Below are positions 1 to 12,500 of a DNA stretch of 64,000 nucleotides, piece after piece. The stretch lies in the NCBI GenBank assembly GCA_017562135.1, contig QEYB01000825.1:434001-498000 (forward strand), read 5' to 3'. A program made the translations under genes and the position numbers. The notes below the pieces were generated by a model. It had not been told where the DNA came from and ran no database searches. It saw only the letters and a program-made list of their open reading frames with translations. Position 1 is the stretch's first letter; each line of letters begins with the position of its first letter. The DNA is from Dipylidium caninum (Eukaryota; Platyhelminthes; Cestoda; Cyclophyllidea; Dipylidiidae).

Positions 1-699
1 CTGGTGCGTGGCCTCCTCATCGTACAGGGCAATGAGGCGTCGGGCGACGATTGGGGAAGCTCTTTTAACTTACAAACGCAATCGCGCATCCTACTCATAA
101 CCGCACGAGTAGTAGCGTGTCAGGCAGTCGATTTTGTCTGCCGGAATAAATCAAAATACAACTTTTTCTTAATAATAACTGTTATTGCCTGTGATTTCTA
201 GCTAGCCTAAAGGCAGAGTGTGCATATCCTGTAATTGGTGGTGAATGTTTTGTCCTGTGATGCGGAAAGTTGAAGCAGTGCTTGCTATGCCTTCTTCTTC
301 ACTTATCCATTTCTCGTCCCTCAGAGGAAATCATTGTAAGGACGAAGGCAGGTGACAGTCGGGGGATGCTGAGTGCGGAGAAGATGGTGGACGCGGCAGG
401 ATTTCCAAGCCTGCTTCTGGCCAAAGCAGCGTGTGGCCTGGCGTTCTCATCATGTCGACTTCTTTTCTTTGACTTCTGTCTTTAGCTTAATCACTTGGTG
501 ACAAGCCTTCCCCCAATTGAGCCTTTCATTCCTTTCTAATTGCTCGTAATGCATTCATCCTGGGATTTTCCACCTCACACACCACCAAATTCTCTTATTC
601 GAAGTCAGATTTTATGGCATTTTGTCTTCTTTCTATCCCCATTTATCAGCATTTTATTCAAGTAGCACTCACTTTTATTCCGAGCGTCAGCAGAGGTGT
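1..699. other. Window edge, no gene recognised
   Basis: Both strands contain only short open frames with no recognisable motif. The minus strand here would hold the C-terminal part of the mariner relic that begins at about 1110. I could not find convincing catalytic or C-terminal mariner motifs in it, so that part is either lost or too decayed to read by eye. Confidence 0.4.
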
Positions 700-1110
700 C
701 TACATGTAGACTTGACTATCATAATTCTTGACACCTTAAATCACCTGGTCACTGATCTTGAATATTTCCGCGATGTTTTTTGAGCTGAATTAGGCCTTTC
801 TGCTATCCCCGATGTTGTCAGATACGGATATTCCTCCCGCGTGATCTCAACAACCTCGTCGTCGCTCACCGGTAGTATCTTAGATCGTAGCTTATCAGAA
901 AGTTCGGAATCCCATTTAGAATGTGTTGAATCATCTTCTGATGTCCTCTCCGAAATGGCACCTTCACCCACGACTTCCAACAAGTTTCTATATGCTTCTT
1001 CAGCATGTCTTCCATGGTAAAATTCGTGTAAAATTCGATGGTGTAAATGAACTTTATGCATAGGAATGGATTCAGAATCGCTTCACGCTCAATACTAAGG
1101 TGAATCAACC
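700..1110 (-). pseudogene. Mariner transposase relic, N-terminal part
   Basis: The minus-strand frame from 1061 contains the segment EEAYRNLLEVVGEGAISERT. This matches the first helix-turn-helix region of mariner/SETMAR-type transposases (pattern AAEAxRNIxxxxGEGxxSERT). It is followed after a decayed linker by a stretch like the second DNA-binding domain (DDEVVEITREEYPYLTTSGIAER, compare 'EEDPRLTTREIAE'). Frames are disrupted: two overlapping minus-strand frames (1061 and 1108) share the similarity, and a stop follows near 740. The catalytic D,D34D domain is not seen. This is a dead fragment of a Tc1/mariner element. The family call is from remembered family patterns, not a search. Confidence 0.72.
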
Positions 1111-3635
1111 TTGTTGTAGTTGCTTTGCCACGCCAGTATGCATAAATTAAGCGACAAAAGTAGATTCGACCATTTCCTAGATAAATGTGCTACATGCCGA
1201 AAATCGTTGTCGTGGAAACGGACATAATCCTCCGGTATGTCGTATACATTAAATTACGGTAACGGGGAACTTTTAAAAAAGTTAAATTTATATGCCAAAT
1301 ATAAGTGACTACTCATTTACAGATCAGTAGCGGTGTTATTATCGGTGAGAACATGATGTTATGTGACTAAGGCTTTCGCTCTGGTTTCCTGGCTCTTCTG
1401 TTAAGTCCGACAAAAAGTACATTTTCACCAAGAGACAACTCATTCTCAAGCAAGAATCGCGGTGACAGTAATGACACCCGATGGAACCTAACAAAGCTCA
1501 TCAGAAGGACAATTTCATCGCTATTAATGCCATTTACACGAGAGAAAGTATCCTAAAATTGAATATTTACCTTTAAAGCCACAGATTACCTGATCTCGCT
1601 TAGCATAAGTCCGTACCGAGCAGACTGGGGGAGCAGCACTGACTGCTCATGCGTCAGAACTTGTCGGCCAGTCCACATCTACAATGCTAAAAAATTTAGG
1701 CTCGTTTCAATTCAACATAATGTCAGCCGCTTAGTTCAGAGCCCGATTCCAGTCTGATTTCAGTCGCCTGACTTGGGTGAGCCCCAAACCCACCACGAAC
1801 GACTGCTTATTTCTTCAATCACACACAACACTTTCATGTCAAACGTCACATTTCAGCAGTGCAGTCCAGGACTGGTTATTTGACAGAAATGATTCTGAAG
1901 ATGGCAAAGTTGCTTCGCCAATGAACACTTCAACTTTCCTACAATTTCTGCAGACTCCATTCTCCCCATTTCCTCATACGCCACACATCTCCTTCATTTC
2001 CTCCCCCGCCTCCCCGTGATGGGAGGTCCATCGTCCAACTGAGGAGCAAACAAAGCCCGCCTTATCTCAGTGGGGTTGAATGAGAACGTAGCAAGCGCCT
2101 ACGCCAGATGGCGATAAGGACGGAAGGGGAATGCGACCTTTACACCTTCTTCAGTAAGGCAAAATCTTCTATTAATTGCCAAAAGAAGTTGGCACATATT
2201 TGCAGAGGCGTTGAGAAAGTGACCACGAGGCGAGAATAAACATTACATCCCATCAGGAATGTTTGACTTAGTAACGTTAATCAACTCCAAAATTTGTGGT
2301 TTTCACCTCTTGCGCACAATGTTCAACTGAGTGTTCAAATCGTTTCTTTTTTTGCCTCAAGAGACAATGGCACACACACACACACGAGATGCTGTCGGAA
2401 CATGGAGTCGGTTGATCTCCAATCTTCGTAGTTTAAATGACTTCCGGAGGAACACCATCGTAACCACAGCGAATTTTAGTGAAATCTTATTTTGCCTCGT
2501 ATAGAAAAGAAGTAAGGGGTGGAAAAGGGACTGAGTGAGAGGAATATTTAAATTATTTGAGTCAGAAAACAGTCAGCACAGGTTAAAACTTTGAGGCTAT
2601 GATGTAATCATGTGACACAAAGTCATTTGCATTATCCTTTCCCAGTAGGTGAAATAACACAAAATATGTGCTCTATTGAAATCAAAAAAGGAAGAAAAAC
2701 ATCATAAAGCCGGTTTATCAAAAAAAAAGAAATGTGAGTGACTACTTTAATGGGCCTTTGCCGCCTGCTCAGTCACCAGACTAAAGCAAAACAATCCACG
2801 GTGAGCAGATTCACCAGTCGCTCCGCCTCTTAGGAATTTCCCGTCCTTTTCACCAGACTCCCACGGTCCACTTACCACGCTCTAGGGTATGGAAGGAGCG
2901 AAGAACTCACAATTACGGATACCTTCTAGTAAAAAACAGCCTTTCAAAGAGGGCTACTGAATAAGAAGAGCTCTTGTGACAACAACAACACACTGAAATT
3001 GTCAAGTTCTAAGGGTACTTACCAATATAAGAGTGTAAAGTCGCATAGAAAGTAGCCGGGAAGTCGGCTGAAATGAGATAAACGCCAGTAGACTCAAAGT
3101 TTTCTCAATTGAGCCTCAAAAGCCGGATAGTGCAAGTGAAGAAACTTTGCAAGAGCTGCATATCCACAAGAGGCGACTAAAGACCTGTGATCTTTCAGCA
3201 TTTGCCAAAACACCCATTTATAAAGTCAATTTCAGAAGTCTTTGAGTTATCATATGGTTACAGGTGAAAAATACACGAACACGGGGAATATCCTCATTTA
3301 TCACAGATCAACAAAAAAATCGAAATTTTGCAACCCAGGAGGAAAGAAATCTTCATTAAAAAGGAATTTGTTCGCCCATAAAAGATTTAGAGAGTAAAAA
3401 GTGCTTTTCCATGGTAAATGTACTTCAGTCTCGTCTAGAGAAAACACAGGATACACTAAATATGGAATCCGCAGAATTGTCTTTAGAAAACATCTGGCAA
3501 ACTTCAATGGCAGTGTGTAAAAACTTTCTGGAAAAAAGGCAAATTACAACCGAAAGAGAATTTTGTCACACTATATTTACAAAAGTGCAGATACGGAATA
3601 TCATAAAATAAATAAAAATCACATAAAATAAAAGA
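1111..3635. other. Intergenic, AT-rich, no gene seen
   Basis: No frame longer than about 80 codons and no recognisable domain. There is a short CA run near 2371-2386 and scattered A/T homopolymers. A 66-codon plus-strand frame at 3411-3611 overlaps a similar minus-strand frame and has no recognisable motif, so it is not called. Confidence 0.5.
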
Positions 3636-4171
3636 TTAGTTTGGTGGCTGGTTCTCCTCGAGACTATTCTTCCAAGCTGCCTTCATTTCCAGTCGCCTTT
3701 TTGCTCGAGAAAAACGATTGTTTTCCTTGATCTCGGCCTCCTTTCTCCGCAGCTCAATAGCACTATTCTCCCCATTGTAGAATACATCAAGTCGCTCCTC
3801 CAGGCGCCTTCGAGCAATTATCCTGTTTACTTGTAAATCCCTACTATCCTGCACGGAAATAAAGATGGCCACTCCGTCACTTTGACATTCTACAAATTAT
3901 ATACATGCAAAGATCCAAGTACTTGACATTTGACGGTGATGCCCGTGGGGAAGTGCGTTAGGCGGACACAATTAGCGGTCTTGTTGATAGCTTGGCCACC
4001 GGGGCCCCAGCCATGAATGAAAGTCTCCTCAACGTCTGCGTCGTTAAATAGCGCGAACTGAGTCCTCTTCTTATTACTCCAACGCGAAGGAAAAGTTCGA
4101 AGAGAGGCTTGGAAATGAGACCCCCATGGCGTATTGAAAAGTAGTAAGTGCTTCATAAATGGACGAAACAT
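3636..4171 (-). CDS. MTRFR: Mitochondrial release-factor-like protein (C12orf65/MTRFR family)
   Basis: Two exons, 4171-3923 and 3848-3636, are joined across a 74-bp GT-AG intron (3849-3922, phase 0) to give about 153 residues; the human protein is 166. Exon 1 carries the peptidyl-hydrolysis motif in the form HGWGPGGQAINKTANCV (GGQ at residues 58-60), then PTGITVKCQ. Exon 2 opens with a basic stretch and contains DVFYNGENS, which closely matches the C12orf65 C-terminal region, and ends in a Lys/Arg/Glu-rich helix. Members of this family lack the codon-recognition domain of true release factors and act in mitochondria to free peptides from stalled ribosomes. The basic, Phe/Arg-containing first 40 residues fit a mitochondrial targeting sequence. 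Start is the first ATG of the frame. The symbol is by homology. Confidence 0.9.
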
Positions 4172-6378
4172 TTCTATTCTCTAAATATGCAAAATTTCGG
4201 AATCGAAAAGTTAGTCAAACGATTTTGAGAATATTGACTTTAACAATATCGACACTTTTGCTTGTATAACTAGGGGATTACCAGCCCTCAAGTTAGTGGT
4301 ACCAGCATGGAATATTGTTCCGGTTTACCGAAAAGTCTTGTTTCAAAAAATCTAGCACAAAAGTAAAACACCTACTGTCGCAAACGGCTATACCCATGGC
4401 AAAACTTCACAAAACGTTATAAATAATATCTGTCCTCTTCTTGTCCGTGCAGGGAAACACCGAAATAGGGTTAACGCAAAAGCCTATTATAGGAAAATTT
4501 AGAAATTTTCCTAGCTCGATACGTAATTCGTAGGTCTCATGGGTATGATTTACACCAACTAGATCACATTTAAAAGAATAACATTCTCGGTTACTTTTGA
4601 CGCCTTTGCCACTTTATTACGTACACCCGAACAAACTTCCCGGTTCTTGAAAGAAATTTTAAAACGTTGTATATTGGCTAGTAACAAATAATATAGGAAA
4701 ACAAATTGTAAAAATGCAGCAATCACAGACGTAGCTTGGTTTGTTTACTGAATCGGTCAACGCATTATATAATGTTCAGGGATTTATGATACGTCACCTT
4801 GCCACACTTTTCAAGCCCCAATTCACCCACTGGTAGAAAACGTATACCGGTTCAACCGGTACAAACAGTCCTCCGGTAAAAGCCAGCGTTACGTTCAAGT
4901 TTTGTATCAACAGTGACATTTCAACATAGAACTTAAAGTTAGTCTGATCCTGAATGCAAGCTAATAACGCGGAACCATTCTTCGAACGCTTTACAATCCT
5001 AAAAAACACCCTAAGTACACCCATGTAGAGGGTGGAGAACACTTATGGGAGCTTATGGAAAATACAGCCATGTATTGTCGGTATCACATGGGACACTTTA
5101 TCAAAATTGGTTCAAAGGATGTACATCCTGACTGTCTCGTGATTTCATGTTGTATACAAATATCGCTCAATAAAGGAGACTAGTGATTCTTACACTTCAA
5201 TGGGCGTTTAAGAACTCGTCCTTCTGCGGATAAATGAAACATCGAAATCAATTGGTAACATGGAAAACTGTGCCTTATGCTTTTTCCTCTTCGCTAAATG
5301 TTAACGTTATACAATCTGTCACTCAAAGAATATTCATTTAGCCTTCTTGGTGTTCAAGCTAAGGGTTATCATGTGGACCGTTGAATAAACAAAAAAACCT
5401 CTGAGGATTACCGTGTAAAAAGGAGAGACTGTCGATATGACTTTTCGAAGGGAACAGCAAAATAGGCGGTACCAGTTTGTTAAACAAACTGGTGCTTGAT
5501 TCTTCAAATTCAAAGGTTTTACTTATTATAATTACTAAAAACTATGGCTTTTGACTATTCGAGGCCTAAATGAAACGTATGATCATGGGTTGACAACAAT
5601 CGCTTCTACAAATATTTATGGAGGGAATCTGTCCCAACTAAGGCATATAATGATTTCTTCATGATGAATCGAAATCATCTTTGTCAAAATCAACAAAGTT
5701 CGTGTGTGTCGAATCAAGAAATCGAATTTTCGACGCTGTCAGGGGGTCATGGCGCCCTAAGCGCCCCTGAAACACATACCAAATGACCCCTTAAATTATA
5801 ATTTTTCTGGCTACAATGAAATTTGCCGCTTGCCCATGGTGACCGAAATACCCTCCTGTGACAAAAAACGAGGCTTCAAACTTCAAGAAAGCGTTCGAGG
5901 CTCGCGACCACGCGACCACTTCTCTGTCAGTATCCTCTTTGACAACCTTGGCATCCTCACATTGTTTGTTTTCTCATGAAGAATACTTGCTCATGTCAAT
6001 TAACAACAAAACCCACTGGAAATGTGGAAAATACCATTATCTACATGCACCTACGCCTCTCCACTCAGGTAAAACCTTGTGTGTTGGCTACTATCACTTT
6101 TCCATGTCTTCTTTCCAGCGCTAACTGGTGGAATATACAAATTCTTTAAGCAGCTTTCCCGACTCCCCCCTTTGGAGTTTACCCTTCATCCTCTCAGCCA
6201 AGGTTGACTATTACCGCTTTACATGCTGTAACAAAAATACCATAACCACCACTATTCGTCCTGCTTCTTTATAAAACTCGGAGCCTCGTGAAACACAAAA
6301 TATTCTCCCCATTTCGTTGAGATTGTGTTACATAACAAAATAGCGGTCAAGTGTGGGGTACACATAAACAGTTAGTAG
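4172..6378. other. Intergenic stretch with a short perfect palindrome
   Basis: No gene recognised. The only clear structure is the 23-bp palindrome at 5471-5493. A plus-strand frame at 5858-6124 (88 codons) and a minus-strand frame at 4794-5042 (82 codons) have no recognisable domains. Confidence 0.45.
5471..5493. repeat. Perfect 11-bp inverted repeat, 1-nt centre
   Basis: ACCAGTTTGTT (5471-5481) is followed by one A and then its exact reverse complement (5483-5493). It sits about 1.3 kb upstream of the release-factor-like gene. It could be a dimer-binding site or the remnant of a mobile-element end; nothing adjacent decides. Confidence 0.8.
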
Positions 6379-6532
6379 TTATGGCTGGGAAAACTGACTG
6401 GGATCGTGTGGGTCAGTTGAATCGGGGTTATTCAACTTCTCTTTAACTCTCTGGATGAGCGGTAAAAGCTGGTCGGCCAGTGATTGAACCTGAGGTTGCA
6501 GCAGAAGCCAGGCTAAACGATGCGATCTGTCC
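6379..6532 (-). CDS. Zinc-finger gene, last coding exon
   Basis: Follows a 69-bp intron (6533-6601) with acceptor tttttgcag, then encodes TDRSHRLAWLLLQPQ and a Leu-rich helical stretch ending in SQFSQP and a stop at 6379. The split Thr codon (AC|G) agrees with the previous exon. It has no zinc finger; the tail looks amphipathic and could be a protein-contact region. Confidence 0.8.
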
Positions 6533-9500
6533 CTGCAAAAACAATGGATAACATTACTACTGAATATATAATAAGTAGGAAGACATCTCAATCTATCTCA
6601 CGTTGCCGTAGAAGGCTCATTTTCGTCCGCTTCCATGCAGGATAGAAGATAATCAGCAGTGTTAGAGATAAGTTGCAGATTTGAACTCTCTATTGATTCT
6701 TGATCTCCTTCTCCCAATAAGGATTGAAGGAAAGTGACAACCTGTTTCAGCATTTCGGCAAACTGAAAGACCGTGGTGGAAAGGGAATCTATTGCACCAT
6801 CCGAAAGGAGATTTTCGAGGGCGCTAAGTTGCAGGGTACTTGAGGTCTGTGTCGCAGACGATGCGACTTGAGGAACTAGTGATCGTCGAGCCCGACGCTT
6901 TGGACGTTCCCTCAGTGTTTCCGACTCCGTCGACGGTGATGGCGACAATGATGATTTCGGTGTTGATAGTAAAGCATCTGCCGGTTTGTCAGCAGAGGAT
7001 CCTATTTCTGTAGGATTTGTCGCCTGTACCAAAGATATGAAAAAATTAAGAAAGTCTACTACACAGTGGAATGCAAAAACTCAGGCCCAGAATTCCCCTA
7101 CGAAATCACTAAGCTACTCTTCTTGTTCAAAGTTCCCAAACTAAAATTTTCCCTTGTTGTACCTCATAGAGGGCTTCAAAAGATCATACTCTGTCATCTG
7201 TCAGGGTTCTCCGTCGAACTTAAACACTCCACGAGCATGACTGATGATAATAATGAAATATTCTCTCACCAAGGCATATTCCTCCCTCTTCCATGGCGAC
7301 ACCTTCAACGGGGATATGGTCAAATCTCTGGAGAAAGAAGTTCTTTTCTGCGAGACCTCGAGGGGGCTGGAACTATTACTTCCACTCGTGGTGACAAAAA
7401 TATTTCCAGTTGCAGCGGCGGCAGCAGTGGCAGATTTGCCGATGTCTGGATGACGAAGAGCAATGTGTTGGGCGAGGTTCTGCCACATGTGGAATGTTAG
7501 CTTACAAAAACTGCAGCGGAAGGTGGAGCTCGTTTTCTCTTCACTCTCGCCCGACTGTACACTGCCGTCGCTGCCAGCACCCGGGGTGCTGTCGGCTGGC
7601 GCGCTGGAGTCTCTCGACCCATCGGAGGCATAACAATGCTTCGAGGTGGAGGGTCCATTCGCCGCATCCAGCGTCGACCAACGGAGGAGGCTTTGACCCT
7701 GACGTCTGTTCGACTTGTATTGGTCAATAGTTCGACGAGCCTCCTCGTTGCTCAACGTTATCACCTCGCCTTCGTGGCCGTGCATCTGTTTCATGTGTTT
7801 GCGAACATCCCACTTCCAGTTACTGCTACAATCAGGACGTAAAAGGTGATCGTACAACCTGTCGCGGTGATTCGAAGCGAGGGCATGGACAAGTTTCGAC
7901 TTACCGGTGACCGCAGAGGGGACACATGAAAGGTCTGATGTAGCCCTCGCGGTCTGGTTGGGCAAGATTGGAACCATTCGGAGCAGAAGGATTCAAATTG
8001 TCTGTGCAGACGACGACGCCAGACGGTCTCCCGTTGCGACCGTAGGTCCTCACCCTTTCCATGTAGGCTGGCAGGGATTGTCTAGCCTCATCCAAGTCCA
8101 TGGTGATGGTGGTGACGTCCTCGCGCTCCGGATGTGCCACTTTAATGTGTTTGTTGATGTCCCACTTCCAATTGGAGCGGTGTCCACAACTGGAGCACTT
8201 GTAGCGCTTCCACTGCTCCTCCCGACTGCTGGAGCATCCACCGACGCCGGAAGGATTTGCCGAACGCCGTTTGGCCGGTGGGGGACGCGGCTCCGAGGAC
8301 AAAGTCGCAGTGGTAGCGGAAAAATTCGTGGAAAACTCGGGTCTACACACCAAGTTGAGCGGTTCTTCCGTGGCGGTGGACGATTGTTCTGCTTGGTCAT
8401 TCGTCTCTTCTCCCGCCTGCGGCGGCGCTGCGTTCACCTGTTCCGGTGTTAGATTTTGAAGGACTCGCTAAAGAGCAAACGAAACGGGAAATGGGATAAG
8501 AAAAACTAGCCGCCACCCCATTGACGCCAGTGTCACAAGACATGCGACCGCGGACAATTCAAGATGCACACGAGAACAACACGGTCATGCAGCGGCACCC
8601 ACCTCAGTATCCAGTCTGTAAGGGAAATGAATGTTAAGAGGGATTTTATGGGACTTCAACAACGCAAGTGTGACTCTCCGCCTGCTCAGCCACCTCCCGT
8701 CGGAGGCCGAAGTGAAGCTTCTCTTCCTACCGACTCGGTCTTCCGAGCTCATTATCGCTCGGTCCGGTAAAACTGTGTGGAACTGCCTCGGCCTCGACAG
8801 TATTACAGGAGGAAGAGGAGGGGGAGAAAGGAGACGAGGAGGACGAGGGAAAGAAGGAGGAGACGAAGAGGAAGAGGAGGAAGAGAAGGAAGGGAACGAG
8901 GAAAAGAATGAGGAGGGCGAGAAAGGAGACGAGGAGGAGGAAGGAGAGGAAGAGCAAGAGGAGGCGGACGAGGAGGAGGAAGAGGGGAGGAGGATTCGCT
9001 CGCCAGCACGTAAAGTTGGCTCGCGCAGATACACACATACACACACACCCAGGAACGTGAACTCACACTGCTGCCGTGTTGTGTAAACAAAGAAACGGGG
9101 ACGATTGCTGGGTGGGTGCGATCGTACACACGCTACAACGCGGACACCTCTCGCATTCTCTCTCGCTCTCACTCGACCTCGCGTTGTAAACAAACACGCA
9201 GTCCGGAGTGCGCATGCCACCACCCATGATTTCACCGCGTCTTCTACTGCCCAGCCCAGCCCAGTCCAGTCCGGTCCGGTCCGGTCCGGTGCGGTGCGGT
9301 GCGGTGCGGGCCAGCGTGACCGCCTTCACCAGCTGTCGTTTCGGCGTGAGACCAAGGCAGTCAGGAGGGCGTGAGGGAGGGAACTCGCCCACACGATGCA
9401 CGGCTTCAGCCTTCCATTGCATCATGGAACCGTCCAGTGAACGCGTCGATGGAAGGCGTCAATTGTCTGCTCAACAGTGGGACATAACGTCACGCGTTAG

Positions 9501-12500
9501 GCGATGAATGCCTCGGACACCGCTCGACATCTACGGCTGCCGGGAAGGGCATTAGAAGGAGCCGTAAGCGCCTCCATTCCTCCCTCCTCCTCCACACTTA
9601 TAAGATGGGCGAAAAGTCGACACTTTTCTAGTGTCAATTAGGCGACTGACACCTTGAAGCTCTGCGTAGCGGGTGACTCGTGGGCTAAGCACAAAATTAC
9701 TTAACGCTAGGGTTAAAATACAAACAATGCGTGGAACACACAATGCTATTTGCGCAACTTGTTAGCACGAGAACAAGGCAGCAGTTCTTTATGGCAAATG
9801 CGTCTACGAGCATCTCCGAGGGTGTGTGCGTGTGTGTGTGTGCGTTCTCTCTCTCTCTCTCGCCGGTACGGCAGTCCGCGCGCTCACGTCGTACTCGGGA
9901 ACTCGTAAATTTCCACTTGGAAAGCTTCATCACCTCCCCCTCCTCCTCCTCCTTTGGGAAGCCTCACTGCCTGAGTGCTCGCGTGTGTATGAGCAAAAAA
10001 TAAACAGCACACAAACACACAGAGAGAGAGAGAATCGCCACCATCACCGTCATCGTCATCTCCAGTCGTCAAGTGTCCCAGCCCCTTCTGGAAGGAGGCC
10101 AAGGTTCAAAGTCGAGTGAGAAAACTCACCACCCAATCACAATTGCTGAGGAGGGAGCCCAGACCCTCCATGGCACTCGAGCCTGTGACAGCACCGAAGG
10201 GAGGAAAAATCGGCAGAGGCGGTGGCGGTGCTAACAACAAGTCCTTTGGCGGTGGCGGCGGCGGGGGCGCAGGCGGTGGTGGCGCAGCTAAAAGGGCTGG
10301 TTGAGGCACAGGGGATGAGGCAAAAATGGAGGCGAGCGTCTCCAGGGTTGGATGCAGCCTCGGATCCAGCGACTGACATGTCGGTGTAAATAGAGGAAAT
10401 GCGCCGATAAGCAAGCCATTCGTCTCCGCGGATGACGATGCAATCGACGGATCGGTGGAAGGGCATGAGGGAGGCCTCGGAAGAATTGAGGGTGTCTCCA
10501 GGCTTTTGTGTGGATTTGGTGAAGTCTAAAGACCAGAAATCGACAAAAATGTCTCAAATTTAGACGTCCTTTGCCCCTCAGTGAAATCTCCCGAGGCGGA
10601 AATCTACGCATATGAGGAAAGTTACCTTTGGTGTTGTCGAAGCGGACGGGGCGGGCACATCCTCGCCGGGCTCGATAGCCGCGGTTCCAGCGTTGTTCTT
10701 GAAACGCGCCATGATGCGCGCCAGATCCTCATCGGTGTCGATGCGATCTCGGTGATGCGACTCCATGTGACGCTTCAGATCGCCCTTCCACGCCGACTTG
10801 TAGGGGCAGAAAATGCAGCCAAAGGGCTTAACACCCATGTGCAATCGCATGTGACGTCGCAATTCGCTCAGGTACTTCGCCACATACTTGCAGAAGGGGC
10901 AACTGTACGTGCCCGCGGAACGACCGTTTCTACTGCTACTGCCACTGCAACCGCCACTGTTTCTGGCCCCGTTGGCGGCACGAGTCGAGGTGCGAGAAAT
11001 TTTATTCACCCCGTGAACCTCCTTCATGTGATCCGTGAGATCTCCGTGCCAGGGGAAGCTGCTGGCACATCTGCTGCATCTAAAAAGGCGAAAGAGGCGA
11101 CTACGCTGGGTTGTCTGTACAAGCCCTTCTGACGCTGGGTGACTCGCGGGTCTTTTCCACTGTCCTGGTGGCTGCCTCTGAGGCTGAGTGGAGCGTAAAG
11201 ACGAGGAGGAGGAGGAGGAAATGGTGGTGGAGTCGGAGCAGGAGGAGTCGAGGAGGGGGAAGAGGAGGTGCGGGGGCGAGAAAATTGACGATGAAGTGGA
11301 GGAGGCGAAGGGGAGGAAGAGGAGGCGCGGAGGAGGAGGCGTCCGACGAGGAAGAGAGGGCACAAGCGGATAAGGAAGACTAAGGGGAGGTGAAGGGGGA
11401 AAAAAGTCACGGAGGAGGCGAGAGGGATCGAAAAGCTCTTCCAGGAGTTTGACGTTTCGGAGGTGGCGAGGCTCGACACCTGTTTTTTTTGAATTGTCGC
11501 CAGCTAATCACAAAATTGTTGATCGAGGGCGCAAACACGTGCACATAGTACACACACACACGCATGGATGCAGGAAATTCAAGCTACGATCTACACTTTG
11601 TTACTTTCAGTTAAGTCCCCAGAAGTGCAACACACCACACACACACGCAACACATTCGAAGTGTAACAAAAGACCTCCGCGGCAGCAGCAGAAGTAGCAG
11701 CAGCAGCAACCGGAGTGGGTGAAACACACAACTTTTCGCTCAAATTGAGCACCCAACAGACCGAAACCCTCCGCCGCCCCCCCCCCCACGCGGGTGCCCC
11801 AACCAGTTGTGGCTGGTGGGCCAAATCTGCCGAGGTCTCCTCCAACGTGGCAACACGTGAACTGTCGCCTCCACCACCATGTCGGCAGCCGGATGGAGGA
11901 AGACCTTTCGAGAGAAGGTGAGGAGACTGGCCATGGCGCTTCCCAGCCGCTCAGCTCAGTCGTCATTCAACTTCCACACAGTCGGACAGAATCCACAAGT
12001 GGCCTAACGAGGGAACAACTTCCTCCACCTTAAAACAACCTCCCCGACATTGACGTGACGCCTTCTCGGGCGTCGCGGTGCCATCACGGGCAGTACTGCG
12101 GTCTACTTACTCTTTTTGTGGGTTTAAAAATCTTCGGACGCGGCAACCTACTTGTAACGCCGCCTCGAGTCGGTCTGGACGGGCAGATTGTGGCTCAGAG
12201 ACCGCGATGAACACGGGATCGACTCCGCGTCGACCATGGCGCTAGTCGAGGGTACCTCCGACTGATTTCTACTGTTGTTATTCTCGCATTTGCCGCTGTC
12301 ATTGTTGGTTGAGTGGTCCGAGCCCGTCTCGTGCGACGGGTAAATGCCGGGCGTGAAAGTAGACGTGGTGTCGGGCAGACTGCGAGCAAAGGAGACGAGG
12401 GTGCTGAGCGGCGAGGACGCCTCCTCGTCGGGAGGTCCGCAGGTGAGGGACTGCGTCGACGTGTCAGCCATTCGACTCCACTCCGACTGGAGGGCGACCT

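Larger units (their letters stand above)
8468..10129 (-). other. Intron 3 of the zinc-finger gene, repeat-rich
   Basis: A 1662-bp intron packed with simple sequence: a purine (GGA/GAA) tract at 8806-8994, CCGGT/GCGGT pentamers at 9251-9310, a TG run followed by a TC run at 9826-9862, and an AG run near 10020-10034. All long frames here are by-products of these repeats. No exon was identified inside. Confidence 0.7.

Noticed and set aside
8585..9235. 216-codon minus-strand frame rich in Ser and Pro
   Set aside because: It lies in an intron of the zinc-finger gene and reads through the polypurine tract.
11080..11363. Upstream extension of the zinc-finger exon at 10626-11079
   Set aside because: The strong acceptor at 11080-11081 joins perfectly with the exon ending at 12152 and completes finger 2; the extension is pyrimidine-tract translation.
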